In this document: positions 22,701 through 35,191 of the stretch, piece by piece
Position numbering within the stretch: the stretch's first letter is position 1
Layout: every line of letters begins with the position of its first letter
Assembly (NCBI GenBank): GCA_013995675.1
Contig: VWRR01000010.1
Coordinates: 1-64,000, forward strand
DNA length: 64,000 bases
Origin: Cyanidiococcus yangmingshanensis
Taxonomy: Eukaryota; Rhodophyta; Bangiophyceae; Cyanidiales; Cyanidiaceae
Direction of reading: 5' to 3'
Notes under the pieces: model-generated
The model's database searches: none
What the model was told of the DNA's origin: nothing
What the model saw: only the letters and a program-made list of their open reading frames with translations
Translations under genes and position numbers: made by a program

Positions 22701-24431
22701 ACCAGTAGCGCCCTCTGCAGCTGGCAATGGAAGCACCCGCCCCGGTTGTACATCGTCCTGAAGCCTCAGGTTCCGCACCGTTAGGGTGCCGGTCCCCGCA
22801 CCTCGGTACTGCACCCGAAAGGTCACCGTGCGATTGAAGTTGCGCAGCGAACTGTCCATTTCCTGCGACGAGAGGAGACCGATAGCGAGGGCCTCACCCG
22901 AGATGCCGACAGTATAAGGCTCCAGGTTGCTGGTCGGCAACATGGCTGTCTGCCAAATCCCGTTCATGACTGCTGTCATAGAAATTGGTTGCTCCCTGGT
23001 GAGGACAACCTTGTTCGACTGGTTCGACAACCGATTATTGTATCCTAGACCATACAGGAGGACAGCATCGCTCATCGAAAGCATGGCCAACGCACCAATC
23101 TGTTGAGCATGGGCATGGTAGGCGAAAGGCGAAGAGAACACATCCGCACAGGCGAACAGGGCTGAGGCATTCGCTGGTTCCGGGGTGGCGTTCCGATACG
23201 AGCACCACTTTATCGGGTGTCTGGGCGACCCGAGTAGTCACAGTGGCGAGCGTCTCACCATTGTACGGGTCAGTGACCGCAGCGCTCTGCTTGCAGCTCG
23301 TCCGCGGTTGGAGCGTCGAGCAGGGCCATATGGAACAGCGGTTGTGTTGAACGAACTGGGTGGAGAAAGACACCGACCGCGTCTCCCGCCTTGGTCGTCA
23401 GCGGGCCAGCCGTGTTGAATCGCCAGGCACGCAGCGCTGCCGCCTGAACTTGAGACACTGCACGAGCGTTTCCGCTTCCAGTGACGTGGTCGTTGTAGAG
23501 GCTCCCCGCAAGCGCGAGGACGCTCGACCAGTCGCCAGCAAAAACGAGTGGCGTGCCGAGGCCATCGTCACCAGTAACTCGGAAACACACCGAGCGGCGA
23601 AACCTGCGTAGCAAAGTCGGTGAACATATGAAAGGCGTTGGCCGACTCCCGAAGCCAGACCCGTCGAGTTTGGTTCGCGTTCACGAGGACCCATAGACCC
23701 GAGAGAAAAATCACATTGTACTGAGGAGCATTCTCGGTTGTGTCGCCTTGAGCACGGACGGAAAAGTCATCCCACACGGCCTCGACATAGGCATTGTATG
23801 CCGGTAACACGGACTCATTGAGGAGTGCTGATGGAATAGACGCCATGCAGAACGCTGTGCCAGCTGCTTTGATCATTGCTTGGTTCTGGGCACCACGCAA
23901 AGTCCATTGCGGTTTGCACACCGCATCGATCATCACAGGGTCAAGGAACGAGTCGGACTCGGTGAGCCACGAATTTGCAAGTACCATAACGAATGGCAGC
24001 AGCCAAAGGGAGCGCAGAAAAAAAGTCGCTCGCGAGCGCTTGCGGGCTCTGAGAGAACGCAACGGCATAAGTCAGCAAGCATCTGGCGAAAGAGGGTTTG
24101 GTCTGCTGTAGTGCCCCTCATCGCGAGCATGGCGGCGTATTCGAGCACATTGTGCGCATATCCACGACGGATGAGATTGGGTACGGCGCCAGGTGCTCCA
24201 AAACTCGCCTCCAACATAGGCATGGCAGTTTGGAAGACAAACGCTCGGGCATCGCTGCCACGATAGCCCGAAACAGGCATCGTTGTCTTCGACTTGAGCT
24301 CCTCTATTCACAAAGATGTCGTGTTCGAGTCGTGGAATCGCCGAGACGACAGCAATCAACGAGCACAAGAAGGAGAGAAGAACCCCAGCGAGCACGAGAC
24401 GCGGATAACGCACCACAAATCGTCGCTGCAT
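19760..24431 (-). pseudogene. Decayed gene for a very large secreted/membrane protein
   Basis: Protein-like segments run in order along the minus strand for about 4.7 kb in all three frames, with many frame changes and some in-frame stops. ATG 24431 begins a product with an N-terminal membrane segment (YPRLVLAGVLLSFLCSLIAV). Later stretches include FVFQTAMPMLEASFGAPGAV and NAPQYNVIFLSGLWVLVN. The longest open piece is 21996-23141, with several N-glycosylation sequons, RGAGTGTLTVRNLRLQDDV and YRYVAFDWKFEAQTD. Near 20400-20560 lies NPIMKPWWYSKQYVNF, and near 19780-19890 VGIQLSSNTLNISQGEVLIL. Composition (sequons, aromatic beta-strand-like runs) suggests an extracellular or lumenal protein of over 1,400 residues. 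I do not recognise the family. The segment near 21700-21900 has a Lys/Asp/Glu-rich character. More than eight breaks make a working gene unlikely; assembly error cannot explain everything. Confidence 0.6.
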
Positions 24432-25507
24432 GCTCGCTAGCAGTAGAGCTGCCAAAGACCCCGCTGCGGTCAATGAACTCAATAAAACAAGGGTTGGGAA
24501 GCTCCACCAATGAACAGAAGCAGCACTCGATCGACCACTTTTGGAACAGAGTTATAAGTTTAGAAGGATGCACTGCCGGGAGGACATGGAGGTGGTCCGG
24601 TTCCAAAGGGGTTCTATTTTGGGTCCGTTTCGCTCCAAGGGGCGCTTTCTAAATCTGTCCAAAAAAGACACATAACATCATGGGACAAGATGGACATGAG
24701 TCTCTGTGCAGATTCGACCAGAATCCGAGATGGCCCTGATCACTCAAATATGGGATACTCTCGACCAAACTGGAATTATTGTCGTCCTGATCCAGCCCGA
24801 AGAAGAAGTGTCGATGCCTGAGCGTTCTCGTTATCTTGCGCCACATGACCTTCGATGGATGCTATCGGCGAGTATGTCACCGACAGCTCCACTCTATTTC
24901 GATTTCGCGTATGCATCGCACGATGTTTCATTAGGATTCGGATGCGTTTTACACGGATTCCGCGACGAACAGCAACCAGTGCCCTAATAACAAGTTTGCA
25001 CTCCATCACGACCATCCATCGCAGCGCCACTCCGAGATCGAGTGAGCGCCGCAGGAGACACCGACCCCGCTCTGTCCGAGTCGCATGAACGCGATTAATG
25101 CCGAGTCCGAGTCCACACTGGCCTTGGGTTGAATCAGCGCATGGTGCTCGCGACGACCCTCGCGTACTTCAGCCTGGTAATCGTAACCACTGAAAAAAGG
25201 GCTGAATGTGTGCTCTCGTAAACTGTCAAACAGAAAGAATACCGACTTACTCGCGGCGAATGACCATCATGTCTATCGGTGATTTCTCTTTCAGTATCGA
25301 CGAACAGTGGGAATCAGAGCGATCGTTCAGGAAATCTAGCCGCATTATCGTATAGCATTCCGGAGATGCACTCAGTCACCCTAAAAACTGGTCGTAGGTC
25401 ATGAACTAGGGCAGATGCTACAACGCCCGCCGGCTTTATCAAACCCCTGTCAACGCCGATGCAACATCGAGATCCAGACCAGGGGAAATGAAATCCTACA
25501 GCGTCTT
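24432..25507. other. Intergenic, no gene seen
   Basis: About 1.1 kb between the decayed gene's 5' end and the 3' end of the GNAT gene. Short overlapping frames only. Confidence 0.55.
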
Positions 25508-26437
25508 CTACGACTCATCATCCTCTACTTCAATTGGCTCAAGTTGGTCGAGATTCTCTGGCCATCGCACCAGAACCATCGCCTGGATACCGTTGGGCTC
25601 CGTCACAAAGTTGCACTCTTTTTCATAGAACGGGACGAGCTCATCCGGAGCGATTATCGCAACCGAGCAGAGCGGAATGCTCCGGTTGAGATCATCCAGC
25701 ATCCTTCGGATGATATTCAGCCGCATTAAAAGTGGGTTCGGCAGGTTCGGGTCGACGAGCACGTCCCAGAGCGTTGCATTCATGGCCCCGTCTGAGACGC
25801 TGCGTACCACTGCAACAAGGCGCTGGTCTCGTCCTAGCAGACGAGCAGATACCACCGAGAATGAATATTTCAAACAACGCAAAATCTTCCGCTCATCTCG
25901 TGGCGACTCGTTGCAACGAACCAGTAGATCGTTAAACTCCGCAGGTGTAAAGGCTTTCTTGTCGCTTGAGAGCACTGCGCGTTGTGACGTGTACGCGGAA
26001 ACACGCGGACGCTGGGTCGAGCCAGACTCTGGACTCGTACACATCAGCAGCTCGCGACGACGAAGGCGGTGTGTGTCCAGTAGTTTGGGCGTTCTCGGGC
26101 TCCGGCGACTTTGCGAACGAGCATCGATGCTACTGCGGTGCTCTCCAGCGCGACGTGTTCCCAACGTCCCGACTCCTTTACAGGCGGCGGCATTGTTAAA
26201 GTTAGTGTTTTCATGATGACTGTTACTACATTGGAGGAGGAAGGCAGTAAGCATAAGAGTCGTCGTGTTCAACGTCCTAGTGAGCAACGCCGGTGCACAG
26301 CGCTCAGAGAGCCTCGTGGCGTCTGTTGATGTCGCGTCGAGGCAGTCGTGAAACGGCCACCTTGATCCACCAGTAGTTGTCGCAGCCACGGATTCCACTA
26401 CTTGGTGGCTTTTGGTCGCATATCGCTTATCATTCAT
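25508..26437 (-). CDS. GNAT-family acetyltransferase, plant-plastid type
   Basis: A 309-residue protein. The first ~150 residues are basic, Ser/Thr-rich and poorly conserved and could include a plastid transit peptide. The C-terminal half resembles the plant NSI/ycf52-like GNAT group: LVAVVRSVSDGAMNATLWDVLVDPNLP, then helix LNIIRRMLDDLN, then LVPFYEKECNFVTEPNGIQAMV. This group acetylates N-termini or lysines of plastid proteins, or serotonin. The usual acetyl-CoA pyrophosphate loop (Q/R-x-x-G-x-G/A) after the DP strand is replaced by NPLLMRL, without glycines, so activity is uncertain. The start is ATG 26437; a shorter product from M63 is possible. The C-terminus is very acidic (EVEDDES). Confidence 0.8.
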   Translation of the reverse strand: MNDKRYATKSHQVVESVAATTTGGSRWPFHDCLDATSTDATRLSERCAPALLTRTLNTTTLMLTAFLLQCSNSHHENTNFNNAAACKGVGTLGTRRAGEHRSSIDARSQSRRSPRTPKLLDTHRLRRRELLMCTSPESGSTQRPRVSAYTSQRAVLSSDKKAFTPAEFNDLLVRCNESPRDERKILRCLKYSFSVVSARLLGRDQRLVAVVRSVSDGAMNATLWDVLVDPNLPNPLLMRLNIIRRMLDDLNRSIPLCSVAIIAPDELVPFYEKECNFVTEPNGIQAMVLVRWPENLDQLEPIEVEDDES

Positions 26438-27935
26438 GGGAAAGCGTCTACTTATTCAGCACCTTTTGGACTGATAGAGGATCGAATTCTCATGGGCAGG
26501 TGCAAAAATGAGCCGCGACCTGGAGGCCGTTGCGAAAGCTGTGCTGAACGGAATATCAAGCGTTCTGCTTCGTATGCGCTTCCGCGCCGGGTACTCGTTC
26601 GGCGTGGAGCCTGCAGCACCGTCAGTCCAAACACGTAGTTTTCTAGGTCTTGTATCAGAATCTCGAGAGCGAGTTCCAGTGCTTTGTGATTCATATTGAC
26701 ACACAAGAACAGTAGATGCTCATCCAGAGAGGAGCGAGATTGCCTGTTCACTTGAGCATTGAAACCCTACATGAGCTGACCATGAGCATGAGCCATCGCT
26801 GGTAGATGTCTCTCCTGGACATTGTATCCATCAAGCCAGACGAGCTGAGGATCAAACCGAACCCGAGGACGCATCCGGTTTGGATGTGCGCGCGTGCATC
26901 GAGGCCCCAGATTTGCTGCTCTAGATTTGCATACTGCCCGGATGAGCATTTTTCAATGCATCTGGACGTGATGCTCCGCGATCAATCAATTGAATGAAGC
27001 GCTTGTCTGACCAGAATGTACCTAGAGATATCCATAACGATCGAGCCATGCTAACTGCGGTTGCCAGACCAAGGAAAACAGTCCAGAATCATTCGCGCCA
27101 TTCGGTCGCGCATACCGTAACCGAGACAGCGCAGCGAAAAAGGGAGGTAAAACAGCTCCGAGTCATGATCCTTTCGCTGGGCGATTCCGGCTTTGGAATG
27201 AGTCGCATTGATCAGAGAATCAAATATGCTATTGTTTCCAAATCCTTTTCTATTGACGCAGATATAGCTAGCGGTGTGTGGAGGCGCAGCGATCGGTGGA
27301 GAACAAGGTACACGGCGAGCACCAGACTCTCCGGACCATCGTTTACAATGCAGTTCAAAGTGTGGAGCACGTTCATGGTGGAGTGCTCGCCGAATGAGTG
27401 AAAAAACAGCGTCTTTCTGGTGTTGGGCGCGCGCGTAGCCCACAGCGCTTTCAAACGCATCTATTCTTAGGGCTCGTGAGGTTTGATTCCGTTCGAAACA
27501 CTTGGTCTGCAACTTGCCGAGAAGCACGTGAGGAGTTGTGTCTTGGTCGAGATTGGTTGCTGTACTCTCACGTATGTTTTTCTTCTCCAAGGCATACGAT
27601 TTGTTTGACACCAACGTTTCGGAGCTTCGACGGGGGCAATAAAACAGGCCGTGTCGTTCAGGTTTCGTGCGGAGAAGTGGCCGTGTCCACGGGCTCACCA
27701 ACGAGAACGAACGGGTGATCGTCGGCGTCCGAGCTCGTGTGGGACTCGTTTTCGTCTTTTTTTGCTGAGTGATCGGCCTTGTGAAAGGAGCGCTGGCGAA
27801 ACAGTCAAACGCTGCAGGAGCGTCTCGGCCCGCCTAGCCACCAAGGTGTCCAAACATACAGCCGTGCTTGAGCCTTGTTTCAGCGCAAACCGGCCGCTGA
27901 ACGGCGGCGTGGAGGCTTTTCCTCGAGCAGCGAAT
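26438..27935. other. Divergent intergenic region, GNAT / RNase H2A
   Basis: About 1.5 kb between divergent genes. A 216-codon open frame lies on the minus strand at 27051-27701, but it opens with TTG, has no early ATG and has random composition; it is not called. Nothing else seen. Confidence 0.5.
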
Positions 27936-28880
27936 ATGGATAAAGCTCCTCTCGAAATGGAGTCGAGACAAGAGCGCTTCGTCATGGGTATCGACGAAGC
28001 TGGACGCGGCCCAGTTCTCGGCCCCATGGTGTACGCCTGTTGTGCTTGTCCCCGTGATCGTATGAGCGAGCTCCAAGCGCTCGGTGTGCGGGATAGCAAG
28101 GCGCTTTCAGAACAGCAGCGGGAGCGTCTTCTAAACAGCCTGGAAGAAAACGCCGATTGGCTTTATATGCGGACCTGCATCCTGTCTCCCGAGAGGCTCT
28201 CATCCACGATGCTGGGACGCAGACGCGTGAACCTCAACGAGACGAGCCACGCTGCAGCCATGTCCCTGGTGCAGGAGGCCGTTTCGTCCCAGATCACAAT
28301 CGATGAGCTTTTCGTGGATACGGTCGGACCACCGGAGAGCTATCAGGCCAAACTCAAACGCGCATTTCCAACCATTAGACGAGTTATTGTCCAAAGTCAA
28401 GCGGAATCGCATTACCCTGTCGTGGCTGCAGCGAGCATTGTTGCAAAGGTTACCCGCGACCGCGCGCTTCGCTCATGGGTATTCCCCGAGGAGGCCAACT
28501 GTCCAGGATGGTGCCTGTCGCGCGACTATGGTTCGGGCTATCCAGCGGATCCGATCACACGACGCTGGCTTGGACGTCATCTCGATCCCATATTTGGACT
28601 GCCCAGCCTAGTGCGCTTCAGTTGGTCAACATGTCAGACACTCCTCGAAAAAGAGTGCGTGCGGGTGGAGTGGCCACTCGAGCACGCTCCGCCAACAGAC
28701 CTAACCTCTTTCCTGGCTCGCAAAAAGAGGCGAGCGACGGACCCGTACCACTGCGCGTTCCTAGAGCAGGCTCACATCAAGCGCTTGACTGTCTCGGCAA
28801 CACCGCCATCGGAGCAAGCACCACCACGGAAAAGGGGGCCATCCCGCAAACGTCCTGCTCCAATGAAACACCGGCGCTAG
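27936..28880 (+). CDS. RNASEH2A: Ribonuclease H2 subunit A
   Basis: A 314-residue catalytic subunit of eukaryotic RNase H2, which cuts RNA in RNA:DNA hybrids and removes single ribonucleotides from nuclear DNA. Motifs in order: MGIDEAGRGPVLGPMVYAC with the first catalytic Asp and Glu, GVRDSKALSEQQR, ELFVDTVGPPESYQ with the third acidic residue, HYPVVAAASIVAKVTRDRAL with the fourth region, and the type 2 signature DYGSGYPADPITRRWL. The C-terminal ~70 residues form a basic tail. The frame opens at GTG 27651, but the 95 upstream codons are not conserved. ATG 27936 gives the usual length; ATG 27957 (MESRQERF) is another option. It needs partner subunits B and C, not seen here. Confidence 0.93.
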   Translation: MDKAPLEMESRQERFVMGIDEAGRGPVLGPMVYACCACPRDRMSELQALGVRDSKALSEQQRERLLNSLEENADWLYMRTCILSPERLSSTMLGRRRVNLNETSHAAAMSLVQEAVSSQITIDELFVDTVGPPESYQAKLKRAFPTIRRVIVQSQAESHYPVVAAASIVAKVTRDRALRSWVFPEEANCPGWCLSRDYGSGYPADPITRRWLGRHLDPIFGLPSLVRFSWSTCQTLLEKECVRVEWPLEHAPPTDLTSFLARKKRRATDPYHCAFLEQAHIKRLTVSATPPSEQAPPRKRGPSRKRPAPMKHRR

Positions 28881-29256
28881 TCTCAAGCGTGCTGTACGAG
28901 AACCACAGAAACTCGCTGGTTCGTAAGCATGGCCCATAAACCCCGCGTTCCTCGGATCCTTATCATCTATTTCGTGCGGGTGCGCGGAACAGAGAGCAAC
29001 AGTGGCTCTGACCTAAGACCACACACCTAGGCAGCGGTGCTCGAACTGGGGCTTGAGCTGCGAGGCAAAAACATCAGACTCTCAAAGATACAGAAATAGG
29101 CACGTATAGACTTTACCACTTTCCAAGTAGAGGCAACGTAAGGTGCGCAACGAAACTGATCTCAAAACAGGGACTAGCCGTCACCCAGCTTCGTGGCCTA
29201 CCGGCTCTCTCTTCAATCCTTCGATTCAAACCGCTTTACGAAGCGCACATACAAAC
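28881..29256. other. Convergent intergenic, no gene seen
   Basis: 376 bp between the 3' ends of RNase H2A and the ubiquitin fusion gene. Downstream of the ubiquitin stop there is no trace of an eL40 or eS31 tail in any minus frame. Confidence 0.6.
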
Positions 29257-30661
<1,405 letters not shown>

Positions 30662-31861
30662 ATGTCGAGCGAAGAGGACCCGAGAAGGCAGGCCGCCTTG
30701 CAAGAATATCGCCGTGTTCTTCAGCAACACGACCAGTTCTCTGAGAAGATCCGTGGACATCGAGAGTCCCTGCGTCACATCAAAGCAAAGTTCGATAAAA
30801 CAGAGGACGATTTGAGAGCGCTGCAGTCTGTGGGGCAGATCGTCGGCGAAGTTTTGCGGCCGTTGACGGACGAAAAGTTCATCGTGAAAGCCTCTTCAGG
30901 GCCGCGGTATGTGGTTGGTTGCAAGGCGCGACTGTCCCGTCGTCGGCTCAAGAAAGGAACACGGGTGGCACTCGACATGACAACGTTGACGATCATGCGC
31001 ATCCTGCCTCGTGAGGTGGACCCTCTCGTGCACAAGATGCTCGCTGACGCTGAAACAAAACAGCGAGTTGACTACTCTGAAATAGGTGGCCTCGGTGAGC
31101 AAATTCGCGAGCTTCGTGAGGCCGTCGAGTTGCCGCTCACGAACCCGGAACTTTTTGTTCGCGTCGGGATCAAGCCCCCCAAAGGGGTGCTGCTGTACGG
31201 ACCACCAGGAACCGGAAAGACGCTCCTTGCCCGAGCGATTGCCTCCAATATGGATGCGTACTTTCTCAAGGTGGTTGCGTCTGCCATCGTCGACAAGTAT
31301 ATCGGTGAATCTGCACGCGTTATTCGAGAGATGTTCACCTTCGCCAGGGACCATCAGCCATGCATTATCTTTATGGACGAGATTGATGCAATCGGTGGGA
31401 AGCGTTTCAGCGAAGGTACCTCAGCGGATCGCGAGATACAGCGCACGCTGATGGAGTTGCTTGCCCAAATGGACGGCTTCGATGAACTCGCAGCCGTAAA
31501 ACTCGTCATGGCGACGAATCGACCCGATGTTCTGGACGAGGCCCTATTACGCCCGGGAAGGCTTGATCGAAAAATAGAGGTTCCGCTGCCAAATGAACAA
31601 GGACGCTTGGAGATTCTGCGCATCCACGCTCGATCGCTCAACGTTCAAGGCGAGGTCGACTACGAGGCTGTCTGCCGCCTGGCCGACGGTTTCAATGGCG
31701 CTGACTTGCGCAACATCTGCACAGAGGCGGGCATGTGCGCGATCCGAGAAGAACGAGACTATGTAGTCATGGATGATTTCATGAAGGCAGTGCGAAAACT
31801 GTCGGAGAACAAGAAACTCGAACCAAAGATGGATTACAGTCAGACATTCAAAAAGGCTTGA
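30662..31861 (+). CDS. RPT4: 26S proteasome AAA ATPase subunit Rpt4
   Basis: A 399-residue subunit of the hexameric ATPase ring that unfolds substrates into the 20S core. It has an N-terminal coiled coil (about 20-60), then the OB domain with the Rpt4 signature [15 protein letters not shown] and [20 protein letters not shown]. The AAA module follows: Walker A GPPGTGKT at 180-187, Walker [12 protein letters not shown] with DEID at 239-242, sensor and Arg-finger region [10 protein letters not shown] / LRPGRLDRK, and a C-terminal helical domain ending FKKA. The frame opens 25 codons earlier with ATG 30587, but that stretch is hydrophobic and not conserved; MSSEEDP fits family length. Closest to Rpt4/PSMC6 rather than other Rpt subunits because of the OB-domain signature. 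Confidence 0.96.
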   Translation: MSSEEDPRRQAALQEYRRVLQQHDQFSEKIRGHRESLRHIKAKFDKTEDDLRALQSVGQIVGEVLRPLTDEKFIVKASSGPRYVVGCKARLSRRRLKKGTRVALDMTTLTIMRILPREVDPLVHKMLADAETKQRVDYSEIGGLGEQIRELREAVELPLTNPELFVRVGIKPPKGVLLYGPPGTGKTLLARAIASNMDAYFLKVVASAIVDKYIGESARVIREMFTFARDHQPCIIFMDEIDAIGGKRFSEGTSADREIQRTLMELLAQMDGFDELAAVKLVMATNRPDVLDEALLRPGRLDRKIEVPLPNEQGRLEILRIHARSLNVQGEVDYEAVCRLADGFNGADLRNICTEAGMCAIREERDYVVMDDFMKAVRKLSENKKLEPKMDYSQTFKKA

Positions 31862-32701
31862 GAGGCTACGCACGAAGCAGCTCCGTGTGCGCACTCATCA
31901 GGCGCTGCGACTTCAGTTTTCATGCCGCCAAATGCTGGTGCTAATGATGCTTGATGCGAAGGAAGTTCTCGGCAGCTCTAGTGAAATCTTGTGAGAGTGT
32001 ACAGCTCTTGGCGCGGAAAACCGCCATTGAACTGTCCCTAGTCCAGACAAAACGATAACGCCGGTTCGCGCATACGGCTCTTCAAGAGTTGTCCGAGACG
32101 TTTCGTTTGATCTGCTGACGAGTCGAGTGAGGCAGACTCGTCGGTAGCAAGGCGTCGACCATCTGACGCAGGGCACTCGATGCCAATGCTTTTGCACCCA
32201 CCGGCCAATGATCTTTCCAGAACACGTAGGTCACATGGCGATCAAGCCTGGTTGGCCCGTAACGACACCAACAATGTTCGAGACGAGAGCCGACCACGAG
32301 GATGATGCATAGGCGACCATGGGCGCGAGTCCGGTGGCGTACTCGATTTTAGCCTCGCAGTGACGTTTTCGTGCTGTGCTTTGTCTAAAGCACCCCTTTA
32401 CCGCTTTTTTTCTCAATGTTTTATTGATGAACCCGAACTGACAGTTTCATTTCTCGGAAATGTATCTGTCTGCCACTCTGTGCTGAATATCGGAGCAAGT
32501 TGAACTGCTGGTGTGTTTGATCCTGCGGCTGCGGATCATCGTTGCTGAGCTGTACTGTCGGGCGAGTGCCGCCGAGAAGGAGGCCTCACGACAAGTTGGT
32601 CGCCACGATAGTTGAAATCAAAGTCGCCGAACAAGTTTGTAAGGTTTGAACAACTTCTTCTGCGTTTCGCTGGGCGGCCTGCAGGAGTTACGACTGGCTT
32701 C
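31862..32701. other. Intergenic, no gene seen
   Basis: About 0.8 kb between Rpt4 and the AAA+ ATPase gene. Thirty codons open upstream of ATG 32702 in the same frame begin with TTG and are not counted as coding. Confidence 0.55.
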
Positions 32702-34804
32702 ATGCGAGGCCAGCACCCGGACCTGAGCGGCTCCGGGAGAGCACTTGTCCCGCGACGCTGGTGGCCCAAGCACGCAGCTGCTGGCGCAGTAGGAGTCGTC
32801 GCCGGTTCTGCGCTCTGTACGCTATGGCCTAGTGGACCGTACAATGCGGCTGAAGCTGCAGTGCCTCAACGATCTGCTGAGCACGGTTCAGAGCACCGAC
32901 AACTACTCTATGACGACAGCGTGCGCTTCGTTCGTGGCTCCATACATGTGACACCTTGTGCATCATCGGCCGAACCAGACCATGACGCCCAGACACTGAT
33001 TGAGCTCGTTGGGCCACGGCTGCCTGCAAAGACGGTCATGCTGGAGGACCGACACCTTGGAGATATGTTGGCGCCTATTGCAGAAGACCATTGGAAGAGC
33101 GTGTTACGCTACCTTCCCGTCGCGGTCGGTGCTCTCATTCATGAAAGATGGCGGGTGTGTGTGGCTCTCGGCGGCAACTGGATCACGCACTCAACCTGCA
33201 TTCATATACTCCCCAAGAGCCCTGTACCGGTCTCAAGAGGCATGCCGCAGCCGCTCCTATCTGAGAGCGAAACTCGCATGCGCTTCGCAGAGGAGCTCAT
33301 CGATTTGATTCGGAAGCTCTGGGAGCTGCCTCCAGAGGCGTGCTCCCGACGAATCTATGGACTTATTCTGGTCGGTCCGAGTCGTGTTGGAAAGACTTTT
33401 GCCGTGAAGCAGGTGGCGCGGCTGCTTGCATCGAAGCTTGTTTGCTTTCGAGTCCGACGACACGAGCACCGCTTGGCATCGATTCAGGCGCGTCTGGCGG
33501 CACTCAGAGCCGAAATCTGTTGGCTCCTTAACCACGCGACGACTCTGGGGACTCGTGCGCGCATCATCGTGCTCTTCGATGATCTCGACTGTTTGTGCTC
33601 AGGGGCCGGCTTGGAGTCGTCACGGCTGGCGGAGAGCTCGACGGACCCGCTCGCATCCATGATAGGGCATTGGTTTGATGCCATGCAACAACGATTGGCT
33701 TCCAGTAGCCATGCAGTGATATGTGTGGCAACAGTTGGCGATCTGGAGCGAATCGATGCAACACTGCGACGGGCGGACCGCTTCGAATGGCTCATCCATG
33801 CAGCTGCACCGACGACAGCGGAACGGATGGCGCTATTGAAAACTCTCGGTGCAACGAATCCGTCCTGGTTGGCGGCGCAAACCGCTGGCTATCTCGCCGC
33901 TGATTGTGTTCGCCTTGCGAAACATGCATTTTCGTTTCGCGAAGCTGGCAGCGTCACGGCAGCATCGTTTCGAATCTATCGCATTGAACACGCGGGACAA
34001 CGCTACGCACTAGCTGAGAACCATCCAGGCGGTCAGTCGGCGGAGTGTCAGGGTTTTGCAATGCTTGGAGGTCATGACGACATCAAGCAGGCACTGTTTC
34101 GTGCGTTGGCGTGGCCTCTGCGATACCGTGAGACCTGCGCTCGCCTGGGTGTAAGGCCTGCCCGGGCAGTACTCCTATATGGCCCGCCAGGATGCGGAAA
34201 GACCCGTCTCGTTCGAGCCGCTGTGGATACGCTTCAGCAGCAAGGGATCCCATTCACGTTCCTCTCTTTAAGTAGTGCGGATCTCTATTCAGCTTTTCTG
34301 GGCGAGTCAGAACGAACACTGCGGGAGGTTTTTGCCATCGCTCGCAGTCTGTGTCCAGCGTTGATCTTTCTCGATGAAATAGACACTCTGGTGGGCGCTC
34401 GCGGCTGCACCACCTCAGCCGGTGCCTCTGACATTGCCAACCGACTCCTGGGAACGTTACTCACTGAAATAGATTCATTGAACGATACCGACGCCCATGT
34501 TGTGGTCGTTGGCGCGACAAATCGGATTGATCGAGTCGACCCAGCGCTTTTGCGTCCGGGTCGTTTCGATGTTCAGTTGGAGGTGCCGCTTCCGGGTCTT
34601 GCGGATCGCCGGGCCATTTCCACACTCTATCTCGCAAAGGCAGCTGACGGGCTGCTGCGAGCGCGTGCAGGAGATGCAAGCCTTGTCCCTCTAAGTTCAG
34701 CTGATTTGGATGCATTCGTTGAATCCACGGCGGGCTGCAGTGGTGCGGAAATCGAACAAATATGTTTTGACAAGGTGCTTCACGAACTCCGACTCACAGA
34801 TTAG
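32702..34804 (+). CDS. Two-module AAA+ ATPase, Afg2/Pex1-Pex6-like
   Basis: A 700-residue type II AAA+ protein. The first module is degenerate: Walker A-like GPSRVGKT (225-232) and Walker B-like VLFDDLD (about 290-296), with an unusual insertion between them. The second module is canonical: GGHDDIKQALFRALAWPLRY, Walker A GPPGCGKT (494-501), Walker B LIFLDEID (554-561), GATNRIDRVDPALLRPGRFD with Arg fingers. One weak and one strong module is the pattern of Pex1/Pex6, and of the Afg2/SPATA5L1/CIP111 group; the latter works in ribosome maturation, the former in peroxisomal receptor recycling. Residues 24-43 (HAAAGAVGVVAGSALCTLW) are hydrophobic and could be a membrane or targeting segment. The frame opens with TTG 32612; ATG 32702 is used. 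Precise orthology is unresolved. Confidence 0.85.
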   Translation: MRGQHPDLSGSGRALVPRRWWPKHAAAGAVGVVAGSALCTLWPSGPYNAAEAAVPQRSAEHGSEHRQLLYDDSVRFVRGSIHVTPCASSAEPDHDAQTLIELVGPRLPAKTVMLEDRHLGDMLAPIAEDHWKSVLRYLPVAVGALIHERWRVCVALGGNWITHSTCIHILPKSPVPVSRGMPQPLLSESETRMRFAEELIDLIRKLWELPPEACSRRIYGLILVGPSRVGKTFAVKQVARLLASKLVCFRVRRHEHRLASIQARLAALRAEICWLLNHATTLGTRARIIVLFDDLDCLCSGAGLESSRLAESSTDPLASMIGHWFDAMQQRLASSSHAVICVATVGDLERIDATLRRADRFEWLIHAAAPTTAERMALLKTLGATNPSWLAAQTAGYLAADCVRLAKHAFSFREAGSVTAASFRIYRIEHAGQRYALAENHPGGQSAECQGFAMLGGHDDIKQALFRALAWPLRYRETCARLGVRPARAVLLYGPPGCGKTRLVRAAVDTLQQQGIPFTFLSLSSADLYSAFLGESERTLREVFAIARSLCPALIFLDEIDTLVGARGCTTSAGASDIANRLLGTLLTEIDSLNDTDAHVVVVGATNRIDRVDPALLRPGRFDVQLEVPLPGLADRRAISTLYLAKAADGLLRARAGDASLVPLSSADLDAFVESTAGCSGAEIEQICFDKVLHELRLTD

Positions 34805-35191
34805 GCATTGATTTGAAACAATCCGAATGCAGGTGCAACTACGGGCAATGAAGCGCTTTTGAATGGACGCTTTGACAAGCGAGAGGTGCCGCGTACTTCA
34901 TACAAACTTGGCCCGACGGCTGATGAAAGACGAGGATCCATCTCCATTTCGACCAAGAATATGGAGCGTTCGGATGCCTGAGCCATCACATGAGGGGGCA
35001 GAACGGATGATTTATCTCAAGTCTATGCGAAAAATCTCGCCATTTCAACATGTACATGGCTTTCAACCGGCCGCCATCGGAGCGCACTCACAAGCACTTG
35101 CCCACACAACAGGCAGCGTAGGATTAAGCGCAAAAACACGCCACGGAACGAGTAATCTGGACGAGAAGGAGATCGCGTTCGGTTTGAAGAC
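34805..35191. other. Convergent intergenic, no gene seen
   Basis: 387 bp between the 3' ends of the AAA+ ATPase and TPR genes. No coding frame or repeat. Confidence 0.55.

Noticed and set aside
27051-27701. 216-codon open frame on the minus strand between GNAT and RNase H2A
   Set aside because: It starts with TTG, has no early ATG, and its composition (many Arg, Ser, His, Cys) is that of a chance frame in GC-rich DNA.
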